From: SVEL01 sp045125245
GTDB lineage: Bacteria; Bacillota; Clostridia; Lachnospirales; Lachnospiraceae
NCBI GenBank assembly: GCA_045125245.1
Contig: JBGVNF010000104.1
Span: forward strand, 1 to 5,294
Length of the DNA: 5,294 nt
Direction of reading: 5' to 3'
A program made the translations under genes and the position numbers. Every line of letters begins with the position of its first letter. Within the stretch, counting starts at the first letter, position 1. Below the pieces are notes generated by a model. It had not been told where the DNA came from. It ran no database searches and saw only the letters and a list, made by a program, of their open reading frames with translations. Positions 1 to 5,294 of the stretch are shown one piece after another.

Positions 1-822
1 AATACTTCTTACACCGTTCTTGGTCTTGGTAGATGAAATAGTATACACCGACTTTCCCTGCTCATCCGGTCTGTAGAGAAGTGCTCTGTTTACATGAATC
101 AGGCTGTTTTCAAAATCAATATCCTGCCACGTCATACCAAGCGCCTCGCCAATACGACAGCCGGTTCCAAGCAAAAAGGTCATGATATTTGCCCAACCAC
201 TCAAATCCTTGTGGTTGGTGTAGCAGTCTGTGAACGCAAGCTGCTGTTCCATGGTCAGCGCATGACGCTTACGAACCTTACCATCCCATTCCTCACTTTT
301 CTTGATATCCGTCATCGCTCCGGAAGATGGATTGGTGGGAATATAGCGAAGTCGCACCGCATACTGAAGTGCCGGATGAATCTGAGTATGTATGCTCTCA
401 AGCGTTGTCGCTAACATCCTATCCTGTTCTAACATGGAATTGTAGAAATTCTGCACATCCATAAAGGTAATTCTACCGATGCGCTTCTTGCCGAAGCCAT
501 CCCGCACGAATTTGTTGTAGGTGTAGATGTAATTTCTTCTGGTGGAAACCTTGATACCTCTTTTCGCATGCATGTACATGTCATACATCTCGTTGAGTGT
601 CAGAAGCTGTCCCTTGGATGCATCCAAGCCCTGATCAATCTCATAACGGATGCGATTTTCTTCCTTTCGCAAATCCGTCAGCTTCTTGGCATAGATGGAA
701 TGCATCTTGCCATCCATTCCCTTGTACTTGAATTCGTATCTGCCCTCACTTCTTTGGTACTCTCCCGGGCGAAGTGAATACCCGTGACTATCTTTTCTTG
801 TTTTTGTCAATGTTCTTGCCAT
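1..822 (-). CDS. int: Tyrosine site-specific integrase, Tn916-like (3' end off window)
   Basis: This gene encodes a tyrosine recombinase that would integrate and excise the host element by cutting and rejoining DNA at att sites. The visible 274 residues begin with an arm-type DNA-binding segment (about 10-60, with GRYEFKYKG resembling the three-stranded sheet of Tn916 Int). A SAM-like core-binding domain follows (about 73-165), then the start of the catalytic domain. GTGCRIGEALGMTW (219-232) carries the first catalytic arginine, R223. STKTKNG (264-270) matches the beta-hairpin with the catalytic lysine, likely K266. The HxxR, H/W and nucleophilic tyrosine boxes lie beyond the left edge, so intactness cannot be judged. 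The start ATG (820-822) has AAGGAGG (830-836) seven bases upstream. In such elements att usually lies just past the integrase 3' end, here outside the window to the left. G+C is visibly higher than in the radical SAM gene. Confidence 0.93.
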   Translation of the reverse strand, partial: MARTLTKTRKDSHGYSLRPGEYQRSEGRYEFKYKGMDGKMHSIYAKKLTDLRKEENRIRYEIDQGLDASKGQLLTLNEMYDMYMHAKRGIKVSTRRNYIYTYNKFVRDGFGKKRIGRITFMDVQNFYNSMLEQDRMLATTLESIHTQIHPALQYAVRLRYIPTNPSSGAMTDIKKSEEWDGKVRKRHALTMEQQLAFTDCYTNHKDLSGWANIMTFLLGTGCRIGEALGMTWQDIDFENSLIHVNRALLYRPDEQGKSVYTISSTKTKNGVRSI

Positions 823-831
823 TTTGTTGCC

Positions 832-849
832 TCCTTCTTATGTGAAGGA
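832..849 (-). promoter_or_regulatory. Hairpin over the integrase ribosome site
   Basis: In the minus-strand transcript, UCCUUC (849-844), loop ACAUAA and GAAGGA (837-832) form a 6 bp stem. Its 3' arm contains most of the AAGGAGG Shine-Dalgarno (836-830). The structure would hide the ribosome site and could limit integrase translation. The pairing is seen directly; the regulatory role is inferred. The stem begins directly next to the 9-base motif at 850-858. Confidence 0.45.
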
Positions 850-966
850 ACAACCCACAGCGTTTTACCTAACCATTATATCGCGGATGTGCGGATTATG
901 GAAGATAGGAAGTGGGTTGTGCCTCGTGGTATGTTATGTTGCTTTATTATGTTTTGGGTTATGCCT
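850..966. promoter_or_regulatory. Integrase upstream region: -10 box and repeated motifs
   Basis: On the minus strand TATAAT (880-875) is a perfect -10 box, but only poor -35 matches stand 17-18 bp upstream, so an activator may be needed. ACAACCCAC (850-858) and GTGGGTTGT (912-920) are a perfect 9 bp inverted repeat flanking this box, with centres 62 bp apart. A further direct copy exists: GGGTTGTGCCT (914-924) and GGGTTATGCCT (956-966) are 42 bp apart, close to four helical turns. This layout suits operator or excisionase-type sites. The 9 bp arms could also pair in RNA read through from the upstream gene. The motifs are seen; binding is inferred. Confidence 0.45.
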
Positions 967-994
967 TTATTTGTTGCGATCTCAGAATTGCCGT

Positions 995-1216
995 TTATGA
1001 ATTTAGGTCTTCTAAATACTGATACACCTTATTCATTCTCACTAAGACGATACCCTTATAGCGTTCCTTCGCTTCAGCTTCCTCTGCCAACGTCATAAAG
1101 GAATGAATCCCCATAGATAAGAGTGCTGCCCCTTCGTCGTAACGTACTCTATCATGACCGGCAGATAATCTTTTTACTAATGCGTCCATGTCTATCTTTT
1201 CTCTTGAATATGCCAT
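995..1216 (-). CDS. Small excisionase-like DNA-binding protein (DUF6462-like)
   Basis: This 73-residue protein has the size and position of an excisionase or directionality factor next to a tyrosine integrase. RYDEGAALLSMGIHSFMTLA (25-44) reads as the helix-turn-helix of a MerR/excisionase-type winged helix. It is followed by a short strand (KGIVLVRM) and a C-terminal helix (NKVYQYLEDL). From memory it resembles the DUF6462 family found beside integrases in Lachnospiraceae elements; I could not check this. The ATG (1214-1216) has GGGAGG (1227-1232) in front, which fixes the start. It begins 21 bp after the stop of the 412-residue gene, so the two are probably one transcript. The stop is 172 bp before the integrase start. 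By analogy it would bend DNA near att to favour excision and may bind the repeated motifs at 850-966. Confidence 0.75.
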   Translation of the reverse strand: MAYSREKIDMDALVKRLSAGHDRVRYDEGAALLSMGIHSFMTLAEEAEAKERYKGIVLVRMNKVYQYLEDLNS

Positions 1217-1237
1217 TATCTTATTTCCTCCCGTTTC

Positions 1238-2476
1238 CTAATTCTTTGATTTCTTTAACTGCGAAATATGCTCTTTTAGTTTCTTTTGCATATTGTTAAA
1301 ATCATCTACTGGCACCAGCTCGTAATCACACATCTGACCACAATAGTCCTGTCGAATGTGCCACTTATGCTCCAATAACTCCTGCGTAAAGGTCCAGCGC
1401 ATCCGGTACTCACTATCATCCTTCGCCAACTGCAATGCCTCCCAGAACTTCTCCTTCGTCTTCTTGCTGATGTGATAATCCTCTAATAGCTGAATGGTAA
1501 AATCAGCATGAATGCCAGCCTCCTGCGCAAGATGAATCAGCTCCTTTTGCTCCGGACTAAAGTTGTCTCTGCAAAGAAGATATAGCGCATACTTTTCTGT
1601 GCTGGTTTTATCCGTCATCTGTAATAATTTCTCTACAGTAATCATGTTCTTATGAGGCCAGTACCGATGCGCCCATGTTTTAAATGGTCCCATTCTTTCC
1701 CACATAGCATCAATCACCTTTCCGGAGAAGAATCCATCTACTATACGCCAACGCCAATTGTGAAGATTCAGTTCACAATGTACTTTCTTCGTATCTCCGT
1801 TAAAGGTCTTTGCCACATAGGTATCCATCAATCGTTTTGTTTCATCTACTGTGGGATGTCTATCTGACATCGGGAACATCGCATCCTGATAAAAGCCAAC
1901 CTGCTCCGGATTTACTCCCAAGGGTGTAAGTAGCAATGTCTTCTGGGAACACTGCAAATCCATATTCTGACTCTGCAGGAGCTCCAGCTGCTTTTCTAAC
2001 ATTGTCACCTGCGCTTGATGCTTTTTCTTAAGCGCTTCCATCTGCCCTTTGTGTTGCTCCTCCTGTTTGGAAAGTTTCTCCTTGTACTGCAATTCCTTTT
2101 TCTTCCATTCCGTTTCTTTCTCCTTCAGAGTATCCTTTTGACTATTCTCTCTTCTCTCCGCCTGCTCGATTTTTTCCTTTAACTCCTTTATTTGTGTATG
2201 TCGCTCATCCTTATAGCTCCACTCAAAGATGTATTCCAGGATTTCTTCCAGTTTCAAACCGGCGTTATCATCCAGCATCACATAGCCCTCCGTTATCTTA
2301 AATAAGGGACTATCCTTTATTGCCGATATATTCCCTCTGGCGGTAGACTCCGGCTTGTGGCACTGCTCAATCAAATAGCTTTTGATATCTTCCATCGAGC
2401 CTGCTCCATTTTCTGCCACGTACTGATAAACCTCCCAGTACTGCGACATATGCTTTAATACACTTTGTATATCCAT
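1238..2476 (-). CDS. Unknown protein: N-terminal winged helix plus coiled coil
   Basis: I do not recognise this 412-residue family. Residues 5-68 look like a small winged helix: helices around VLKHMSQYWEVYQYVAENG, a second region SMEDIKSYLIEQC, then SAIKDSPLFKITEGYVMLD as a beta wing. Residues about 92-175 are rich in K, E and Q with heptad-like spacing, a long coiled coil suited to dimerisation. Residues 180-412 form a likely folded domain rich in aromatics (NLHNWRWRIVDGFF, RMGPFKTWAHRYWPHKNM) with scattered cysteines and no catalytic motif I know. There is no signal peptide or membrane segment, so it should be cytoplasmic. The ATG (2474-2476) has AAAGGAGG (2482-2489) upstream. The layout (DNA-binding head, coiled coil, repeats just upstream of its own gene) recalls KfrA-like autoregulators in architecture only. 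It leads the excisionase gene and probably acts in control, partition or transfer of the element. Confidence 0.8.
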   Translation of the reverse strand: MDIQSVLKHMSQYWEVYQYVAENGAGSMEDIKSYLIEQCHKPESTARGNISAIKDSPLFKITEGYVMLDDNAGLKLEEILEYIFEWSYKDERHTQIKELKEKIEQAERRENSQKDTLKEKETEWKKKELQYKEKLSKQEEQHKGQMEALKKKHQAQVTMLEKQLELLQSQNMDLQCSQKTLLLTPLGVNPEQVGFYQDAMFPMSDRHPTVDETKRLMDTYVAKTFNGDTKKVHCELNLHNWRWRIVDGFFSGKVIDAMWERMGPFKTWAHRYWPHKNMITVEKLLQMTDKTSTEKYALYLLCRDNFSPEQKELIHLAQEAGIHADFTIQLLEDYHISKKTKEKFWEALQLAKDDSEYRMRWTFTQELLEHKWHIRQDYCGQMCDYELVPVDDFNNMQKKLKEHISQLKKSKN

Positions 2477-2502
2477 GATTGCCTCCTTTCTCTCCTGCTC
2501 AT

Positions 2503-2933
2503 GTCATACGATTCTTAAAAAGATTACTTGCAAGTTTTCCTTTTCAATTAGTACTTAGGGTTCGAAAAAGCTAGTTGCAAAAAATCCGGAAACTTTGTCA
2601 GATATTTTTTCTTCCTCTGCTATTCAGGTCACACGTTTTCAAAAAGCAACTCTTGCAAGGCTTCTTTTCATTTAGTACTTAGGGTTCAAAAATGACGATT
2701 GCAAAAAATTCCGATTTTTTTCAAATATTTTTTCCTCTACTATGTACTTAGGGTCAAAAAAAGCTGATTGCAAATTCTGCAGTAACTTTTTTGTTCCTCT
2801 ATTATTTATTTGGAGTCAAAAAAGCTGATTGCAAATTTTTCGGTAACTTTTTTCTGTCCCTCTGCTATATACATGGAGTCAAAAATAAGCTAACGGCAAA
2901 AAATCCTGAAAATATTTTAAAAAAAGTACATAG
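2503..2933. repeat. Array of seven degenerate repeats with TTGCAA cores
   Basis: TTGCAA recurs at 2528, 2575, 2653, 2699, 2768 and 2829, with a worn copy CGGCAA at 2894; gaps are 47, 78, 46, 69, 61 and 65. GTACTTAGGGT is exact at 2551, 2675 and 2744, with diverged forms near 2805 and 2868. The first two pairs form a higher-order repeat of 124-125 bp (2503-2627 and 2628-2743). Three units of about 61-65 bp follow, ending at GTACATAG (2926-2933). In most units the core sits between an A-rich and a matching T-rich arm: AAAAAAG/CTTTTTT in two units, AAAAAT/ATTTTT in one, AAAATA/TATTTT in the last. The array lies directly upstream of the 412-residue gene, whose promoter must be inside it because a terminator closes the far side. 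Likely protein-binding sites (operator, iteron or centromere-like); the function is not known. Confidence 0.85.
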
Positions 2934-2967
2934 AAAAAGAGCAACCTTATCCAAAAGATTGCTCTCT
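2932..2967 (-). terminator. Intrinsic terminator, minus strand
   Basis: In the minus-strand transcript AGAGCAAUCUU (2965-2955) pairs with AAGGUUGCUCU (2948-2938) to form 11 pairs with one G-U wobble and a loop of six, UUGGAU. A run of five U follows at once (2937-2933 or one base on). On the plus strand the same fold has a C-A mismatch and no T run, so the direction is clear. No convincing protein gene ends just before it, which points to a non-coding transcript coming from 2973-3330. Confidence 0.8.
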
Positions 2968-3312
2968 ATCACTTCGCGAATCGCTCGCAAATGTATTTAA
3001 TTTCTATCAGTAGGATGTCCAACGCTACTGAAAATCGTATTTTTACTGTTTTTAGCTGTAACTGCTCTGTTCAAACCACTTTGCACAAAGAATTCCCATA
3101 AAATCAAGGTTTGCAGCCTTTCCACAAATCTGTCCGCCGACCGGTCGCCAAAACCGATACAACAAAATAAAGGATAACAGGATACGCACATAGTTGCATT
3201 GGCAACTTGCGCAGAAACACCGCACTCCCAGGGAGATGCGCACTAGGAGGACCTAGGACCCAGGAAGATTCGCTTTTTCTGAATAAACCATAAAATTTTG
3301 TTTCTTCTGGGG
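2935..3312 (-). ncRNA. Candidate structured non-coding RNA
   Basis: No frame here has both a ribosome site and protein-like content, yet the DNA is dense in inverted repeats and ends at a minus-strand terminator. Stems seen: TTCGCGA with TCGCAA (2973-2990, one bulge); CAGTAG/CTACTG (3008-3030); CAAACC/GGTTTG (3072-3113) enclosing CTTTG/CAAAG; the palindrome CGACCGGTCG (3138-3147); AGTTGC/GCAACT with a four-base loop (3192-3207); TGCGCA with TGCGCA (3208-3242) enclosing CTCC/GGAG; CTAGG/CCTAG (3243-3256); and a 9 bp stem with one bulge (3259-3268 with 3303-3311). The last four are nearly contiguous. The 5' end and promoter are uncertain: only a weak AATAAT (3331-3326) is visible on the minus strand. 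It may instead be a folded DNA element or a dispersed intergenic repeat. I do not recognise an RNA family. Confidence 0.45.
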
Positions 3313-3313
3313 A

Positions 3314-3342
3314 TCGACATTTAAAATTATTAATGATATAAT
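3314..3342 (+). promoter_or_regulatory. Sigma-A-type promoter for the radical SAM gene
   Basis: TCGACA (3314-3319) is one base from the TTGACA consensus. A 17 bp A/T-rich spacer separates it from a perfect TATAAT (3337-3342). Transcription should begin near 3348-3350, giving a leader of only about 23 bases. The -35 box starts three bases after the last stem of the structured region. The A/T-rich spacer could also serve a divergent minus-strand promoter. Confidence 0.78.
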
Positions 3343-3346
3343 CTTT

Positions 3347-3371
3347 AAAGAACACTGAAAGGAGTGTCTTT
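3347..3371 (+). promoter_or_regulatory. Leader hairpin holding the radical SAM ribosome site
   Basis: AAAG-A-ACACT (3347-3356) pairs with AGTGT-CTTT (3363-3371), giving nine pairs with one bulged A around the loop GAAAGG (3357-3362). The ribosome site AAAGGAG (3358-3364) lies in the loop and the top of the 3' arm, and the ATG begins at 3372, right after the stem. The predicted start of transcription falls at or next to the first base, so the whole leader is this hairpin. It could act as a translation or RNA-stability switch; that role is inferred. Confidence 0.5.
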
Positions 3372-5132
3372 ATGGCAAACATATTACTACTTGAGCCAGC
3401 ATATAAAAACAAATATCCGCCTTTAGGTCTAATGAAAATAGCTGCTTTTCACAAACACGTATTACATGATAAAGTCTTTTTCTCCAAAGGACCTATTCGC
3501 GAGGGGCTTACAGATATAACCACTTGGGACAAAGTATATGTAACAACCTTATTCACTTTCGAATGGAAACGCTCTATCGAAATGATTGAATATGCAAAAA
3601 CACTGGTTCCAATCAATAAAATTGTTGTTGGCGGAATAGCTTCTACATTGATGCCCGATGAATACGAAAAGGCAACCGGCATACGTCCTGTAACAGGATT
3701 ACTAAACGTTCCTGGTAAACTAGGTTATCCAAGTGACGATACAATTGATTCTATTACACCAGACTATACAATCCTAGATGATATAGCAAGTTATTACCAC
3801 TATCCCTACGAAAATGCATACTTCATGTATAGCACACGTGGATGTGGCATGAATTGTGGATTTTGTGCCGTTAAAACACTGGAACCAACCTATATTCCAT
3901 TTATCTCCATAAAAGACCAAATCCGAAAAATTGATGCAGCTTCTACATCTCCTAAAAAGGATTTGTTATTGATGGACAATAACGTACTAAAGTCCTGCAA
4001 TTTTGAGGAAATTATAAATGAGTTGATCGAACTAGGCTTTGGGAAAAACGCAATTTACATTAATCCTAAAACAAAAAAGCCACAAAAACGATATATTGAC
4101 TTTAATCAAGGCTTGGATGCCTACTTACTAACTGATGCAAAAGCTGCATTATTATCTCAAGTAGCCATTAAACCTGCTCGAATTGCATTCGACCACATTG
4201 AAGACAAAGAAGTATATGTAAAGGCTATTCGCACATGTGCTCTTCACAATATTAATACTTTATCAAACTATGTATTATATAATGCAGACGCATTTTCAGG
4301 AAAAGGACATTCTTACGCGGCAGATACACCACAAGACTTATATGAACGATTACAATTAAATGTGGCTCTTGCACAAGAAATCAATTCGCAAAAAGCAGAC
4401 AGCGAAGAAAAAATCAGCATTTTCTCCTTTCCGATGAGATACATACCTCTTGATAGCAAAGCAAGAGGTTATATTAGCAAGAAATGGAATGCCAAATATT
4501 TACGAGCAATACAAGTTATGTTAATTCCTACCCAAGGAAAAGTTGGAACAAGCGCAAGTTTCTTCTATACTGCTTTTGGAAAAGATCTTGACGAGTATAT
4601 GATGATTCTGGATATGCCGGAATATATAATTAGTTTGCGTGGCGAATATAAAAAAATCGCTTCTCTCTCAGAAGAAGCGAACGCAAATAGATTAGCTCAA
4701 TATCACTATAATCAGAAAATAGTTGGCGAATGGATTTCGTTATATAAAAGTTTATCAGCTAGCGAATTATACGAATTCCAATCTTTTGTTCACAAAAACA
4801 AATTTACTAAAGATATAATTTTAAAGACGAGCAATCCTACCATTATAAAATTGCTACTGTTTTATATGCCAGTAAGTGAATTACTTAAGTTATTTGATTT
4901 CTTTGATAACCATGAATGTAGATTGCATAGAGAAATTGTAGTAGACTATTGTACACAACATTTCCCTGCTGTATTAGACCGATTACTCAATTATCTTTTG
5001 CAAATAAAATCTACATCTCGCTTTTCTTTTGCATTTGTGAAATATGTGGGAATCGACTTTATTAACAAAATATATGATAAAGCTGATGATAATTCCGAAA
5101 TATTACAAAAACTAAAATCCATAAATCTATAA
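3372..5132 (+). CDS. Radical SAM protein with N-terminal B12-binding-like domain
   Basis: This 586-residue enzyme belongs to the broad B12-binding-domain radical SAM group (COG1032-like). Residues 1-115 resemble the cobalamin-binding Rossmann fold: ILLLEPA, PPLGLMKIAAF (16-26), then KIVVGGIAST (83-92). I see no DxHxxG motif, so cobalamin may bind base-off without a protein ligand, or not at all. STRGCGMNCGFC (154-165) holds the CxxxCxxC motif, C158, C162 and C165, for the 4Fe-4S cluster that cleaves S-adenosylmethionine. LLLMDNN (198-204), DFNQGLDAYLLTD (243-255) and ARIAFDHIED (269-278) fit successive strands of the radical SAM barrel. FSFPMRYIPL (351-360) and KKWNAKYLRAIQ (370-381) follow, then a helical region to 586 that I cannot assign. 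The substrate is unknown. The ATG is supported by AAAGGAG at 3358-3364; the gene ends in tandem TAATAA. It is monocistronic here, more A/T-rich than the integrase, and probably cargo acquired separately. Confidence 0.9.
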   Translation: MANILLLEPAYKNKYPPLGLMKIAAFHKHVLHDKVFFSKGPIREGLTDITTWDKVYVTTLFTFEWKRSIEMIEYAKTLVPINKIVVGGIASTLMPDEYEKATGIRPVTGLLNVPGKLGYPSDDTIDSITPDYTILDDIASYYHYPYENAYFMYSTRGCGMNCGFCAVKTLEPTYIPFISIKDQIRKIDAASTSPKKDLLLMDNNVLKSCNFEEIINELIELGFGKNAIYINPKTKKPQKRYIDFNQGLDAYLLTDAKAALLSQVAIKPARIAFDHIEDKEVYVKAIRTCALHNINTLSNYVLYNADAFSGKGHSYAADTPQDLYERLQLNVALAQEINSQKADSEEKISIFSFPMRYIPLDSKARGYISKKWNAKYLRAIQVMLIPTQGKVGTSASFFYTAFGKDLDEYMMILDMPEYIISLRGEYKKIASLSEEANANRLAQYHYNQKIVGEWISLYKSLSASELYEFQSFVHKNKFTKDIILKTSNPTIIKLLLFYMPVSELLKLFDFFDNHECRLHREIVVDYCTQHFPAVLDRLLNYLLQIKSTSRFSFAFVKYVGIDFINKIYDKADDNSEILQKLKSINL

Positions 5133-5170
5133 TAAATTTCTATTATTAAGATGCGGATAATCAAACTTTT

Positions 5171-5287
5171 TGATGGTTTGCCAAAGTTTTTGATGGTTTA
5201 ACTTGATGGTTTGGCAGAAAAATTTAACGACTTTTTGATGGTTTGGTTTGATGGGCTGATTTGATGGTCTACGATGATGGGCTGGCG
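5171..5287. repeat. TGATGG repeats, partly 13 bp tandem
   Basis: TGATGG occurs seven times, starting at 5171, 5191, 5204, 5236, 5249, 5262 and 5275, with gaps of 20, 13, 32, 13, 13 and 13. The last four form a 13 bp tandem of the type TGATGGKYTGRTT (5236-5287). The first copies share TTTTTGATGGTTTG, which also appears at 5232. A unit of 13 is not a multiple of three, so this is not a protein repeat. The array starts about 40 bp after the radical SAM stop and may continue past the window. I see no clear intrinsic terminator between the gene and the array. Confidence 0.8.
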
Positions 5288-5294
5288 TTTAGGG

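Noticed and set aside
94..1098. Plus-strand open frames at 94-414, 568-777 and 784-1098
   Set aside because: Antisense to the integrase and to the excisionase-like gene, without ribosome sites or protein-like patterns.
2503..2933. CRISPR array
   Set aside because: Unit spacing varies from 46 to 78, the repeats are degenerate over most of their length, there are no unique equal-length spacers and no cas genes.
2791..3000. Plus-strand open frame of 69 codons
   Set aside because: It has a TTG start without a ribosome site, lies in the degenerate repeats and reads through the minus-strand terminator. The repeated-looking peptide only reflects the DNA repeats.
2935..3371. Retron-type RNA (GCGAATC at 2976-2982 is complementary to GATTCGC at 3267-3273)
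   Set aside because: No reverse transcriptase in the window. A single 7 bp long-range match is expected a few times by chance in a region of this size.
2997..3412. Three overlapping minus-strand open frames of 63-102 codons (2997-3191, 3052-3243, 3104-3412)
   Set aside because: No ribosome sites, cysteine-rich low-credibility sequence, mutual overlap in different frames, and they run through the stem-loop region and across the radical SAM start. More likely by-products of a structured RNA region.
3372..5132. Viperin-type antiviral radical SAM enzyme
   Set aside because: The protein is too long, has an N-terminal cobalamin-binding-like domain and lacks the motifs I associate with viperins beyond the shared CxxxCxxC.
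5129..5174. Terminator for the radical SAM gene (ATAATA/TATTAT at 5129-5146, ATCAAA/TTTGAT at 5160-5174)
   Set aside because: Both stems are short and nearly all A/T with no following T run, so termination here is not supported.
5198..5293. Minus-strand open frame entering from the right edge (about 31 codons)
   Set aside because: It consists almost entirely of the 13 bp repeats, whose period is not a multiple of three, so the open frame is probably accidental.

Overview
The window reads as one end of an integrated mobile element in a low-to-mid G+C Firmicute. The best guess is a gut Lachnospiraceae-type clostridium. The reasons are strong AAGGAGG-type ribosome sites, a Tn916-like tyrosine integrase, and a small excisionase-like protein of the kind found beside such integrases (I recall the DUF6462 family). 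This taxonomic guess comes from style, not from a database match.

Left part (1-2476, all on the minus strand, transcribed right to left): a 412-residue protein of unknown function with a likely N-terminal winged helix and a long coiled coil; then, 21 bp on, a 73-residue excisionase-like protein; then, after a 172 bp gap, the integrase, whose C-terminal end runs off the left edge. The 172 bp gap has its own likely -10 box, three related 9-11 bp motifs and a hairpin covering the integrase Shine-Dalgarno. Integrase may therefore be controlled separately from the upstream genes.

Middle (2477-3371, about 895 bp without a convincing protein gene): directly upstream of the 412-residue gene lies an array of seven degenerate repeats centred on TTGCAA (2503-2933). 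Next is a convincing minus-strand intrinsic terminator (2932-2967). Beyond it is about 340 bp dense in stem-loops (2973-3311), with four stems placed almost end to end. I read this as a candidate minus-strand non-coding RNA ending at the terminator. A strong plus-strand promoter (3314-3342) follows, whose short leader folds around the ribosome site of the next gene.

Right part (3372-5294): a divergently transcribed, A/T-rich gene for a 586-residue radical SAM protein with an N-terminal cobalamin-binding-like Rossmann region, a CxxxCxxC cluster motif and an unassigned helical C-terminal region. No partner biosynthetic gene is visible. After it come seven TGATGG repeats, four of them in an exact 13 bp tandem register, continuing to or past the window edge.

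Working picture (inference): an integration/excision operon with a repeat-associated DNA-binding protein at the element end, carrying a cargo module of an orphan radical SAM enzyme and a divergent structured RNA. No known system name fits that module with confidence.
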